This document shows, one piece after another, positions 9,062-18,322 of a stretch of DNA of 49,164 nt. Within the stretch, counting starts at the first letter, position 1; every line of letters begins with the position of its first letter. Origin of the DNA: Mizugakiibacter sediminis (lineage in GTDB: Bacteria > Pseudomonadota > Gammaproteobacteria > Xanthomonadales > Rhodanobacteraceae). The position numbers and the translations under genes are program-made. The stretch spans positions 6,877 through 56,040 of the forward strand of contig NZ_DF970222.1 of NCBI RefSeq assembly GCF_000953855.2, read 5' to 3'. The notes under the pieces were generated by a model. That model saw only the letters and a program-made list of their open reading frames with translations, did not search any database and was not told the DNA's origin.

Positions 9062-9252
9062 GCAGCCGCAGCACCGCCCCGTCGTCCCGCCGCCGGCCGG
9101 AACCGGGCGCCGATGCGCGCCCGTCGAATGGCGCCGCCGGGCCCGGCTCGCGTTCGCGACGACGGCCTTGCGCCGCGATGGCGGTCGTGGAGTCCTTCCC
9201 GCATGAGCCGCCGCGCCACCTGACCTGCGGCTAACCATCGCCGCGCGGCGCA

Positions 9253-9281
9253 TTGAGCGCGCCTCGGCGCTTCGTTAAGCT
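9253..9281 (+). promoter_or_regulatory. Candidate promoter of the glucan synthase gene
   Basis: TTGAGC (9253-9258), a 17-base spacer and TAAGCT (9276-9281). It predicts a transcript start near 9288, which argues for a translation start downstream of it, at the TTG at 9319. Confidence 0.4.
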
Positions 9282-9318
9282 CGCGGAGTTTTGTCGCCGC
9301 CCGGCCGCCGAGACCCGC

Positions 9319-11910
9319 TTGAACCCTCCTTCCCCTCCGTCCCGCCGCACGCTCGTCGCCGCCTTCCTGATGGCGACCCTGGTCGCGGCGCTGAACTTCG
9401 GCCTGTGGTGGTGGGCGAACCGGCCGACGGCGGTGGTCGACTGGGACGGCCCGGTCGGCGGCTTCGCCTTCAGCGCCTTCCAGCGCTACCAGAGCCCGTT
9501 CACCGACAGCTATCCCAACGCGGCGGAACTGGCCTCCGACATCGCTCTGCTGTCGAAGTACACCCACCGGCTGCGCACCTATTCGACGCTGGACAACCCG
9601 GAGATCCCGCGCCTCGCCCGCGACGCCGGCCTGCAACTGCTGGCCGGCGCCTGGCTGGACCGGCGCTGGGAACACAACGAGCGCGAGCTGGCGGCGCTGA
9701 TCGCCGCCTCGCGCCGCTATCCCAACATCACCCGCGTGATGGTCGGCAACGAGGTGCTGCTGCGCAACGACATGACGCCGGCGCAGTTGATGGCCTACCT
9801 CGACCGCGCGCGCGCGGCGATCCGCCAGCCGGTGTCGACCGCCGAACCCTGGCACATCTGGATGAAGTATCCGGAGCTGGCCGACCACGTCGACTACATC
9901 ACCGTGCACCTGCTGCCCTACTGGGAAGGCGTGCCGCGCAAGGACGCGGTCGGCCAGGCGCTGATGCGCTACCAGCAGATCAAGGACCTGTTCCCCGGCA
10001 AGCACGTGGTGATCGGCGAGATCGGCTGGCCGTCCAACGGCGACCGCTACCAGTACGCGCAGCCCTCGGTCGCCAACGAGGGCATCTTCCTGCGCCAGTG
10101 GATGAACGTCGCCCGCGAGCGCGGCATCGACTACTACCTGATGGAAGCCTTCGACCAGCCCTGGAAGGAGAACCTGGGCGAAGGCCGCGTCGGCGCCTAC
10201 TGGGGCATGTTCGGCGCCGACCGCAAGCCGAAGTTCCCGTTCTCCGGGCCGGTGATCGAGGACGTCGACTGGCCGTGGAAGGCGCTGGCCTCGGCGGCGC
10301 TGGCGTTCCTGCCGATGCTGTGGTTCGCGCGCCGCTACGGCCGCTTCAAGCCGGCGGGACGGCTGTTCTTCCTCGTGCTGATCCAGCTCGCCGCCGGGCT
10401 GATCGTCTGGTCGGTGACGGTGCCGTTCCAGTTCTACCTCGGCGTGATCGACTGGGCGATGCTGGTGATCCTGTTCCCGGCGCAGTTGGCGATCCTGGCC
10501 GTGCTGCTGATCAACGGCTTCGAATTCACCGAGGTGCTGTGGCGGCGCAAGTGGCTGCGCCACGCCGGCCCGCTCGAGCCCGAGCCGGGCGCGCCGCAGC
10601 CGTTCGTGTCGATCCACCTCGCCTGCTACAACGAGCCGCCGGAGATGGTGATCCTCACCCTCGACTCGCTGGCCGCGCTGGACTACGAGAACTACGAAGT
10701 CCTGGTGATCGACAACAACACCAGGGACGAGGCGATCTGGAAGCCGGTCGAGGCGCACTGTGCCAAGCTGGGGCCGAAGTTCCGCTTCTTCCATCTGGCG
10801 CCGTGGCCGGGCTTCAAGGCCGGCGCGCTCAACTACGGCCTCAAGGTCACCGACCCGCGCGCCGACGTGGTCGCCGTGGTCGACGCCGACTACGTGGTGC
10901 GCCACGACTGGCTGCGCGCGTTGACCGGCTACTTCCACGACCCCAAGGTCGCCGTGGTGCAGTGCCCGCAGGCGCACCGCGACTTCGAACGCAACCCGTT
11001 CCGGCGCATGACGGCGTGGGAGTACGACGGCTTCTTCCGCATCGGCATGCACCACCGCAACGAGCGCAACGCGATCATCCAACACGGCACCATGACCATG
11101 GTCCGGCGCAGCGCGCTGGAGGGCACCGGCGGCTGGTCGGAGTGGACGATCTGCGAGGACGCCGAGCTCGGCCTGCGGCTGATGCATTCCGGCTACGAGC
11201 TGGTCTACGTCGACGAGCTGATGGGCAAGGGCCTGACGCCGGCCGACTTCAAGGCGTACAAGTCGCAACGCACGCGCTGGGCGTTCGGCGCGATGCAGAT
11301 CCTCAAGGGCCGCTGGGGCTGGCTGGTGCGCAAGGGCCCGCTGACCGCCGGCCAGCGCTTCCACTTCCTGACCGGCTGGTTCAGCTGGTTCGCCGACGCG
11401 CTGCACCTGGTGTTCACGCTGATGGCGCTGTACTGGACCGCCGGCATGATCGGCCTGCCGCAGGTGTTCAGCCTGCCGATGCAGCTGTTCCTGGTGCCGG
11501 TGATCGGCTTCTTCTTCGCCAAGGCGGCGTTCGGCATCGTGCTGTACCGCGCGCGCGTGCCGTGCGGCTGGCGCGACACGCTGATGGCCTCGCTGGCCAG
11601 CATGGGTCTCAGCCACGCCATCGCGCGCGGCATCCTGCAAGGGTTGGTGAAGAAGAAGGGCGAGTTCGTCGTCACCGCCAAGAGTCGGCGCATCGGCGGC
11701 GGCGCGTTCGGCGCGTTCGCGCCGGTGCACGAGGAACTGCTGATGGCCACGGCGCTGGCGCTCGGCGTGATCGGCATGCTGCACGCCTACGGCGGCACCT
11801 ATCTCGAGGGCAAGCTGTGGGTCGGCATCCTCGCCGCGCAGTCGATCCCCTATCTCTCCGCGCTGGCCGGCGCCTGGATCGCGCACCGCGCCGGCTCCGA
11901 AATCGGCTGA
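9319..11910 (+). CDS. GH17 / GT2 fusion, candidate beta-(1,3)-glucan synthase
   Basis: An inner-membrane protein of about 863 residues. After an N-terminal membrane segment there is a GH17-like domain (about 40-310) with both expected carboxylates: E145 in VGNEVLLRND and E234 in IGEIGWPSNG. Two membrane helices follow, then a processive GT2 domain with DAD at 522-524, CEDAELGLRL and QRTRW at 650-654, then further membrane helices. The same order occurs in NdvB/NdvC-type beta-glucan synthases, where GT2 polymerises UDP-glucose and GH17 remodels or branches the chain. Product identity is inferred. No ATG is available: the start is TTG at 9319 (preferred because a promoter lies just upstream) or TTG at 9253. 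The Shine-Dalgarno is poor for both. It precedes tamAB on the same strand by 127 bases. Confidence 0.85.
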   Translation: MNPPSPPSRRTLVAAFLMATLVAALNFGLWWWANRPTAVVDWDGPVGGFAFSAFQRYQSPFTDSYPNAAELASDIALLSKYTHRLRTYSTLDNPEIPRLARDAGLQLLAGAWLDRRWEHNERELAALIAASRRYPNITRVMVGNEVLLRNDMTPAQLMAYLDRARAAIRQPVSTAEPWHIWMKYPELADHVDYITVHLLPYWEGVPRKDAVGQALMRYQQIKDLFPGKHVVIGEIGWPSNGDRYQYAQPSVANEGIFLRQWMNVARERGIDYYLMEAFDQPWKENLGEGRVGAYWGMFGADRKPKFPFSGPVIEDVDWPWKALASAALAFLPMLWFARRYGRFKPAGRLFFLVLIQLAAGLIVWSVTVPFQFYLGVIDWAMLVILFPAQLAILAVLLINGFEFTEVLWRRKWLRHAGPLEPEPGAPQPFVSIHLACYNEPPEMVILTLDSLAALDYENYEVLVIDNNTRDEAIWKPVEAHCAKLGPKFRFFHLAPWPGFKAGALNYGLKVTDPRADVVAVVDADYVVRHDWLRALTGYFHDPKVAVVQCPQAHRDFERNPFRRMTAWEYDGFFRIGMHHRNERNAIIQHGTMTMVRRSALEGTGGWSEWTICEDAELGLRLMHSGYELVYVDELMGKGLTPADFKAYKSQRTRWAFGAMQILKGRWGWLVRKGPLTAGQRFHFLTGWFSWFADALHLVFTLMALYWTAGMIGLPQVFSLPMQLFLVPVIGFFFAKAAFGIVLYRARVPCGWRDTLMASLASMGLSHAIARGILQGLVKKKGEFVVTAKSRRIGGGAFGAFAPVHEELLMATALALGVIGMLHAYGGTYLEGKLWVGILAAQSIPYLSALAGAWIAHRAGSEIG

Positions 11911-11921
11911 GCGCCGCGGCC

Positions 11922-11942
11922 GCGCGCGCCGGTGGCGCGCGC
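11922..11942 (+). terminator. GC hairpin after the glucan synthase gene
   Basis: GCGCGCGCC, loop GGT, GGCGCGCGC: a perfect 9-bp stem 12 bases past the stop. There is no T-run. It is a possible terminator separating this gene from tamA. Confidence 0.5.
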
Positions 11943-12008
11943 CGCGGGCGAGGCCGTCGCGGCGGACGGCGCAGCGCCGCGTTGATGCGCCGCGAACCGC
12001 GCACCTGC

Positions 12009-12014
12009 TATAAG
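12009..12014 (+). promoter_or_regulatory. Candidate -10 box of tamA
   Basis: TATAAG, about 24 bases upstream of the tamA ATG, with GAAAGG as ribosome binding site in between. TTGATG at 11982-11987 is the nearest -35-like sequence, but a 21-base spacer is long. Confidence 0.3.
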
Positions 12015-12037
12015 CGCTGCACGGAAAGGCATTCGCG

Positions 12038-13795
12038 ATGAGCCGGCCCCTGCGACGCCTCGGCCCCCTGCTGCTCGCCTGCGCACTCCTCGCCGCGCCC
12101 GTCGCGCGGGCGGCGCGCGTGTCGGTGAGCGTCGACGGCGTCGACGATGCGCTGAAGCAGGCGGTGCTGGCCGGCGTCGAGGTCCAGCAGTACGCCGCGC
12201 GCGACGTCACCGAAGCGCAGTTGCGGCGCCTGTACGAAAGCGCGCCCGCGCAGGCGCGTCGCGCGCTGGAACCCTACGGCTACTACAACGCCCGGGTCGA
12301 CGGCGAGCTGCGCCGGACCGAGGGCGGCTGGCAGGTGGTCCTGCATGTCGCTCCGGGCGAGCCGGTCGAGGTGGCCGCGCTGGAGATCGCGCTGGAAGGG
12401 CCGGCCGCCAGGTTGCGCGAGGTGCGGCAGGCGATCCGCCGGTTCGAACCCAAGGTCGGCCAGCCGCTGGACCAGGCGCGGTACGAGAAATCGAAGTCCG
12501 CGATCGGCGCCGCGCTGACCGAGACCGGCTTCCTCGACGCGCGCCTGACCGTGCACCGCATCGAGATCAGCCGCGCCACGAACCGCGCCACCATCCGCCT
12601 GGCCTGGGAGCCCGGCCGGCGCTACCGCTTCGGCGCCACCGACTTCCAGGGCGCGCCGTTCCGCCGCGGTTTCCTCGACCGCTACCTGCCGTGGAAGCCG
12701 GGCGACTATTTCGCGTTGAGCCAGTTGCTGGAACTGCAGCGGCGCCTCACCGACGCCGACTACCTCGCCTTCGTCGACGTCGAGCCGGACCTCGAGCACG
12801 CCGTCGACGGCGTGGTGCCGATCAAGGTCGGCGTGGCGCCGGCCAAGCGCACGGTCTACACCGCCGGCATCTTCGTCGGCACCGACACCGGCCCCGGCAT
12901 CCGCGGCGGCATCCAGCGACGCTGGATCAACGACCGCGGCCACAAGTTCGGCGTCGACACCCTGATCGCGCAGCGCCTGAAGACCGCCGCCGTCACCTAC
13001 GGCATCCCCTATCCCGGGCCGAACGACCGCCGCTTCAACTTCGGCGCCAACTTCCGCGACGAGGACACCGCCACCTCGCGTTCGCGCACCTTCGGCCTGG
13101 TCGCCAACGAGACGCGGCAGTGGCACGGCTTCATCCGCACCGTCGGCCTGCACCTGCTGACCGGCGACTTCACCGTCGGCAGCGGCCCGGACGCCGAGCG
13201 CGGCAACACCACCCTGCTCTATCCCGAGTTCGGCCTGTCGAAGAAGGTGGGCGACGACCCGCTGTTCGTGCGCCGCGGCTGGTCGTTCGGCGTCGCCGCG
13301 CGCGCCGCCTCGCGCGGCGCGCTGTCGCAGGCCAACTTCGCGCAGGTCACCGCCGACGCCAAATGGATCCGCGCGTTCAAGGGCCGCAACCGCCTGATCC
13401 TGCGCGGCAGCGCCGGCGCCACCTGGACCGACGACTTCGGCAAGCTGCCGCCGGAACTGCGCTTCTTCGCCGGCGGCGACCGCTCGATCCGCGGCTACGG
13501 CTACCAGACCATCGGCCCGAAGAACGATGCCGGGCTGGTGATCGGCGGCAAGAACCTCGCCGTCGCCAGTGCCGAAGTCGAGCATTATTTCACGCGCAAC
13601 TGGGGCATGGCCGCGTTCGTGGACGCCGGCGACGCCTTCACCTCCACCGCCGACTTCCGCCTGAAAACCGGTGTCGGTCTGGGTGTACGCTGGCGCTCGC
13701 CGGTCGGCATGGTGCGCGTCGACCTGGGCACGCCGGTGCGCGACCGCCAACGCCGCGGCGTGGAGCTGCACATCGTGATCGGGCCCGACCTATGA
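12038..13795 (+). CDS. tamA: Translocation and assembly module outer-membrane protein TamA
   Basis: A 585-residue Omp85-family protein with a signal peptide (cleavage near PVARA). Three N-terminal POTRA-like repeats cover about residues 25-270. They are followed by a C-terminal 16-strand barrel domain ending in an aromatic/hydrophobic strand. The barrel lid motif RGY is at 485-487 (DRSIRGYGYQTIGP), matching the conserved (V/I)RG(F/Y) of BamA/TamA. With TamB it forms the TAM complex, which bridges the inner and outer membranes and helps insert outer-membrane proteins and move phospholipids. The stop overlaps the tamB start (ATGA), indicating coupled translation. The length is typical. Confidence 0.93.
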   Translation: MSRPLRRLGPLLLACALLAAPVARAARVSVSVDGVDDALKQAVLAGVEVQQYAARDVTEAQLRRLYESAPAQARRALEPYGYYNARVDGELRRTEGGWQVVLHVAPGEPVEVAALEIALEGPAARLREVRQAIRRFEPKVGQPLDQARYEKSKSAIGAALTETGFLDARLTVHRIEISRATNRATIRLAWEPGRRYRFGATDFQGAPFRRGFLDRYLPWKPGDYFALSQLLELQRRLTDADYLAFVDVEPDLEHAVDGVVPIKVGVAPAKRTVYTAGIFVGTDTGPGIRGGIQRRWINDRGHKFGVDTLIAQRLKTAAVTYGIPYPGPNDRRFNFGANFRDEDTATSRSRTFGLVANETRQWHGFIRTVGLHLLTGDFTVGSGPDAERGNTTLLYPEFGLSKKVGDDPLFVRRGWSFGVAARAASRGALSQANFAQVTADAKWIRAFKGRNRLILRGSAGATWTDDFGKLPPELRFFAGGDRSIRGYGYQTIGPKNDAGLVIGGKNLAVASAEVEHYFTRNWGMAAFVDAGDAFTSTADFRLKTGVGLGVRWRSPVGMVRVDLGTPVRDRQRRGVELHIVIGPDL

Positions 13796-16700
13796 CGTGG
13801 CTGCGTCGGCTCGCGCTGATCGTCCTCGCGCTGGCGCTCGTCGCGGGCGGCGCGCTCGGCTGGCTACTGTACACGACCTCCGGTCTGCGCTTCGCGCTGG
13901 CGCGCGCCGAGGGCGCGCTGGGCGGCCGGCTGGCCGTGCGCGGCGCCGCCGGCACGCTGGCCGGCCCGCTGACGCTCGCGGATCTGCGCTGGCGCGACGC
14001 CGGCGTCGACGTGCGCGTCGCCCGCGCGCATCTCGACTGGTCGCCGTGGCCGCTGCTGGCGAAGCGCCTGCACGTGCGCACGCTGGACGTCGACGGCGTC
14101 GACGTCGCGCTGACCGCGCGGCCGCCGCAGCCGCCGAGCGAGACGCCGTTCGACCTGCAGCCGCCGCTGGACCTCCTGCTCGACCGCCTGCGCGTCGCCC
14201 GCGTGCGCGTGACGCAGGACCGCCGGCCGGCGTTCGCCGCCGATACGTTCGACTTCGCCGGCGCCTGGACGCACGACGGCCTGGAGGTGCGGCGGCTGGC
14301 GCTGCGCGCGCCCGACGGCCGCGTCGACCTCGCCGGCACGCTGGCGCTGCGCCGCGGCTACCCGGGCCGGGGCCGCGCGCAGTTCGACTGGAAGGCCGGC
14401 AGCGCGCGCTACGCCGGCACGCTCACCGCGCGCAGCGACGGCGCGCGCGCCGACCTCGCGCTGACGCTGGCGCAGCCGGCCGCGGCCACGCTCGCCGGCA
14501 CCCTCCGCCCCGCCGAACCGTGGGCGTGGACGCTGGCGCTCGATGCGCCCGCCTTCGCTCCGGCGCCGCTGCTCGGCGAAGGCGCGCTGAAGACGCTGGC
14601 GCTGCACCTCGAAGGCCGCGGCGATCGCAACGGCGGCGAGCTGCGCGGCCGCGTCGACGCCGACGGCCACCGCGTGCTGCTCGATCCGCTGCGCTTCGCG
14701 CTGACGCCCGACCTGCTGCGCGTCACGGCGCTGACGCTGCGCGCGCCGCAAGTCCCGGGCACGCTGCAGGCGCACGGCGACGTGCGGCTGAAGGCACAAC
14801 CGGTCGCCGCCGAATTCGCGGTGTCCTGGCGGGACGTGGTGCTGCCCGCCGACCTGGCCGGCCAGGCGCTGGCCACGCACGGCGACCTGCACCTCGTCGG
14901 CAGCAGCGCGCGTTACGCCGCGCAGGGCAGCTTCGCGCTGGGGCCGCCGCAGCACGTGGCCGATTTCGCCGTGGTGCTGGACGGCACGCCGCAACAGATC
15001 GCGCTGCAGACGCTGCGGCTGGTGCAGCCGCAGGGCGACCTCGACGCGCGCGGCACCCTGACCCTGCAGCCGCGCCTCGGCTGGGACATCGAAGCGATCG
15101 CCCGGCGCCTCGACCCCGGCGCGTTCTTCGCCGGCTGGCCCGGCGCGTTGGACTTCCGCCTCGCCAGCCGCGGCACGCTGACCGACCGCGGCCCGCAGGC
15201 GACGCTGAAGCTCGACCGCGTCGGCGGCACGCTGCGCCGGCGCGCCGTGCGCGGCCGCGCCGACCTGCGCCTCGCGCCGGACTACGTGGTCGACGGCAAC
15301 CTCGAACTCGCCTCCGGCGGCAGCCGCGTCGCCGTGAGCGGCCGCGGCGGCCAGGCCACCGACGCCGCGGCGACGCTGGCGATCGCTTCGCTGGGCGACT
15401 GGCTGCCGCGGGCGTCCGGACGTCTGGACGGCCGTTTCGACGTCGCGGGCCGCTGGCCGCGGCTCGCCGTGCGCGGCCAGCTCGCCGGCGAGCGTCTCGC
15501 CTACGCCGGCGCGCAGATCGACGCGTTGCGCCTGCAGGCCGACCTGCCCGACCTCGGCACGCCGGGCGGCAAGCTCGATCTCGCCGCGCACGGCGCGGCC
15601 GCCGCAGGTTTCGCCTTCGCCAGCATCGCCGCGCACGGCGACGGCGTCGCCGAAAAACACGCGCTGCGCGTCGACGCGCGCGGCGCGCAGCTCGGTCTCG
15701 CGCTGGCGCTTTCCGGCAGCTATCGCAACGCCGCCTGGAACGGCACCCTCGCCGCGCTGCGCCTCGAACCGGCGGGCATGCCCGCGTGGACGCTGCAGCA
15801 GCCGGCGCAGCTCGCCTGGCGCGACGGCGCGGCCCGCCTGTCGCCGCTCTGCCTCGCCGCCGGCGAGCCGCGCGTGTGCGTGGCCGGCCAGCAGACCAAG
15901 GACGGTGCGGCCAGCGCGAGCTATCGCCTCGAGCGTCTGCCGGTCGCGCTGATCGCCGCGCTGGCCGCGCCCGCTGCGCCGCTGCGCTTCGACGGCACGC
16001 TGGACGGCAGCGGCGAGCTGCGCCGCGCTGCCGACGGCGCGCTGTCCGGCAGCGCCGTCCTGCGCTCGGCGGCCGGCAGCATCGCCTATCCCGAGAACGC
16101 CGGGCAGCCGCTGCTCGGCTGGCGCGATCTCGCCGCGGAGGCGACGCTGTCGCCCTCCGCGCAGCGCGTCACGCTGCACAGCGCGCTCGCCGACGGCGGC
16201 CGCATCGACGGCGAAGCGACCGTCGGCGGCGCGCAGCGCGCGCTGTCCGGCACGCTCGACGCCAACCTGCCCAGCCTCGCCTTCGTCGAGCTGCTGACGC
16301 CGCAACTGGCCGCGGTGAAGGGCGCGCTGGACGGCCGCTACACGCTGGGCGGCACGCTGGACGCGCCGCGCGTGGCCGGGCGGATGGCGCTGCGCGGTTT
16401 CGCCGCGGAGGTGCCCGCGGCCGGGCTGAAGCTGCACGACGGCGAACTCGCGCTCGAGGCGCGCGACGCCGCGCACTTCGCGATCGACGGCCACGTCGGC
16501 TCCGGCGACGGCACGCTGGCGGTGAAAGGCACGTTGAGCACCGTCGCCGGTGAGCCGTTGCGGCTGGACATCCGCGGCGAGAACTTCCTCGCCGCCGACA
16601 TTCCCGCCGCGCGCGTGCGCGTCAGCCCCGAGCTCGCGGTCGCGCGCAGCGACGGCAGCTACGCCGTCACCGGCCGCGTGGCGATTCCCGCCGCCGACAT

Positions 16701-17499
16701 CGACCTCACCAAGCTGCCCGGCGGCGGCGCGGCGCAGCGCTCGCCCGACGTGGTGGTCGTCGACGAGCCGAGCACCCCCGAGGGCGCCGGGCTGCCGGTC
16801 GCGGCCGACATCGCCGTGACGCTGGGCGACGAAGTGCATCTCAAGGGCTTCGGCCTTGACGGCAAGCTCGGCGGCCAGCTCGCCGTGCGCGACCGCCGCG
16901 GCAAGGCCACCACCGCGCGCGGCGAGATCCGCGTCGACGGCACCTACAAGGCCTACGGCCAGAACCTCACCATCGAGCGCGGACGATTGCTGTTCGCCGG
17001 CACGCCGATCGACGACCCCGGCCTCGACATCACCGCGGTGCGCAAGCTGCCGGACGTGACGCCCGGCCTGCGCGTGCAGGGCACCGCCCAGCGGCCGGTC
17101 CTGACGGTGTTCGCGACGCCGCCGATGGAGCAGTCGGAGGCGCTGTCCTACCTGATCACCGGCAAGCCGCTGTCGGCGCTGAAGAGCGGCGAGGGCGACA
17201 TGCTGAGTTCCGCCGCGCGCGCGCTCGGCACCGCCGGCGGCGACCGCCTGGCCAAGCAGATCGGCAGCCGGCTCGGCCTCGACGAAGCGGGCGTGGCGAG
17301 CAGCGAAGCGCTGGGCGGCGCCGCCTTCAGCGTCGGCAAGTACCTCTCGCCGCGCCTCTACCTCGGCTACGGCGTCGGCCTGTTCACGCCGGGCGAGGTG
17401 GTGACGCTGCGCTACACGCTGACGAAGAAGCTGCGCTTCGAAGCGCAGAACGCCACCACCGGCAGCCGCGCCGGCCTCGACTACCGCTACGAGCGTTGA
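13792..17499 (+). CDS. tamB: Translocation and assembly module inner-membrane protein TamB
   Basis: A 1235-residue AsmA-like protein with one N-terminal membrane anchor (about residues 6-27, LALIVLALALVAGGALGWLL). It continues as a very long periplasmic beta-taco of repeated short strands and ends in the DUF490/TamB domain. The C-terminal block contains LSYLITGKPLSAL and a region finishing FEAQNATTGSRAGLDYRYER, the part known to contact TamA. TamB forms a hydrophobic groove spanning the periplasm. The start at 13792 is set by the 4-base overlap with tamA. The size is near the E. coli protein. Strong G/C third-position bias opens very long antisense frames through this gene; I do not treat those as genes. 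Confidence 0.93.
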   Translation: MTWLRRLALIVLALALVAGGALGWLLYTTSGLRFALARAEGALGGRLAVRGAAGTLAGPLTLADLRWRDAGVDVRVARAHLDWSPWPLLAKRLHVRTLDVDGVDVALTARPPQPPSETPFDLQPPLDLLLDRLRVARVRVTQDRRPAFAADTFDFAGAWTHDGLEVRRLALRAPDGRVDLAGTLALRRGYPGRGRAQFDWKAGSARYAGTLTARSDGARADLALTLAQPAAATLAGTLRPAEPWAWTLALDAPAFAPAPLLGEGALKTLALHLEGRGDRNGGELRGRVDADGHRVLLDPLRFALTPDLLRVTALTLRAPQVPGTLQAHGDVRLKAQPVAAEFAVSWRDVVLPADLAGQALATHGDLHLVGSSARYAAQGSFALGPPQHVADFAVVLDGTPQQIALQTLRLVQPQGDLDARGTLTLQPRLGWDIEAIARRLDPGAFFAGWPGALDFRLASRGTLTDRGPQATLKLDRVGGTLRRRAVRGRADLRLAPDYVVDGNLELASGGSRVAVSGRGGQATDAAATLAIASLGDWLPRASGRLDGRFDVAGRWPRLAVRGQLAGERLAYAGAQIDALRLQADLPDLGTPGGKLDLAAHGAAAAGFAFASIAAHGDGVAEKHALRVDARGAQLGLALALSGSYRNAAWNGTLAALRLEPAGMPAWTLQQPAQLAWRDGAARLSPLCLAAGEPRVCVAGQQTKDGAASASYRLERLPVALIAALAAPAAPLRFDGTLDGSGELRRAADGALSGSAVLRSAAGSIAYPENAGQPLLGWRDLAAEATLSPSAQRVTLHSALADGGRIDGEATVGGAQRALSGTLDANLPSLAFVELLTPQLAAVKGALDGRYTLGGTLDAPRVAGRMALRGFAAEVPAAGLKLHDGELALEARDAAHFAIDGHVGSGDGTLAVKGTLSTVAGEPLRLDIRGENFLAADIPAARVRVSPELAVARSDGSYAVTGRVAIPAADIDLTKLPGGGAAQRSPDVVVVDEPSTPEGAGLPVAADIAVTLGDEVHLKGFGLDGKLGGQLAVRDRRGKATTARGEIRVDGTYKAYGQNLTIERGRLLFAGTPIDDPGLDITAVRKLPDVTPGLRVQGTAQRPVLTVFATPPMEQSEALSYLITGKPLSALKSGEGDMLSSAARALGTAGGDRLAKQIGSRLGLDEAGVASSEALGGAAFSVGKYLSPRLYLGYGVGLFTPGEVVTLRYTLTKKLRFEAQNATTGSRAGLDYRYER

Positions 17500-17503
17500 T
17501 GTC

Positions 17504-17552
17504 CCGCCTTGCGCGTCGCCACGACGCGTCGCGCCGCGACCGCGCAGGGCGG
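17504..17552. terminator. Imperfect inverted repeat between convergent tamB and cytochrome b genes
   Basis: CCGCCTTGCGCG (17504-17515) pairs with CGCGCAGGGCGG (17541-17552) with a single G-T pair across a 25-base loop. It lies between two convergent genes. It could end transcription from both sides, but there is no T-run. Confidence 0.35.
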
Positions 17553-17575
17553 AACCGCCGCGCAGCGTGCGATCG

Positions 17576-18262
17576 TCAATACGTCGCGCCGCCGGCTTCG
17601 CCCCAGGCCACCACGCCCCACACCAGCGCCGCAGCGATCGTCAGCAGCAACAGCGCGCGCCACACGGGCGCGAAACGCAGCGCGACCGCCGCCGGCCAGC
17701 GCTTCCAGCCGTGCAGCATCGGCGCGATCAGGTTGTCGCGCTTGAACCACAGATGCGCGAACACCGCGCCGACGTGCAGCGCGACCAGCGCCAGCAGCAG
17801 CTTCTGGTTCGCCTTGTGCAGCGCGCTCATCAGCGCCACCGTGTCGTCGGCGACGCGGCCCGCCAGCGGCCCGAACAGGGTGATGTCGTCGCTGCTGAAC
17901 AGGCCGGTGACGGCCTGCAGCGCCAACGACAGCAACAGCGCCAGCACCGACCAGCCGCCCAGCGGATTGTGGCCGAGCGTGCGCGCCTCGCGCTGCGCCA
18001 GCGTCGCGCGCAGGTAGGCGGCGACGCGCGCCGGGCCGCGCACGAAGTCGGCGAAGCGGCTGCTCTGCGAGCCGGCGAACCCCCAGGCGATGCGGAACAG
18101 CACCAGCGCCAGCGTCGCGTAGCCGAAACGGAAGTGCCAGTCCATCGACAGCCAGTGCCACTCGGCGGTGCCGTACTGCAACAGCACCAGCACGGCGAGC
18201 GCGCCGTGCGTCAGGCGCGTCGGCAAGTCCCAGGCTTTCACGCGTTGCATCGCCTTCGACAT
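17576..18262 (-). CDS. Cytochrome b561-like (Ni,Fe-hydrogenase cytochrome b type) membrane protein
   Basis: A 228-residue integral membrane protein with about four helices and the histidine pattern of diheme cytochromes b: H19 (RLTHGALA), H36/H43, H98 (LGHNPLGG), H149 (ALHKANQ) and H163/H170. Such proteins carry quinol electrons across the membrane to a periplasmic partner. No hydrogenase or c-type cytochrome gene is adjacent, so the partner is unknown. A good GAGGAG ribosome binding site lies at the right distance before the ATG. It starts 60 bases after murD2 on the same strand and could be read through from that operon. The intervening gap holds a small CATGGC-CGC-GCCATG hairpin (18283-18297). 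Confidence 0.85.
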   Translation of the reverse strand: MSKAMQRVKAWDLPTRLTHGALAVLVLLQYGTAEWHWLSMDWHFRFGYATLALVLFRIAWGFAGSQSSRFADFVRGPARVAAYLRATLAQREARTLGHNPLGGWSVLALLLSLALQAVTGLFSSDDITLFGPLAGRVADDTVALMSALHKANQKLLLALVALHVGAVFAHLWFKRDNLIAPMLHGWKRWPAAVALRFAPVWRALLLLTIAAALVWGVVAWGEAGGATY

Positions 18263-18322
18263 GCGCGCTCCTCGTCCCGGGGCATGGCCGCGCCATGATG
18301 CCGACGCCGGCTTACCGTTCGC

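Noticed and set aside
13864-16839. 991-residue minus-strand frame inside tamB
   Set aside because: Compositionally biased antisense frame; tamB on the plus strand has anchor, DUF490 end and coupled start.
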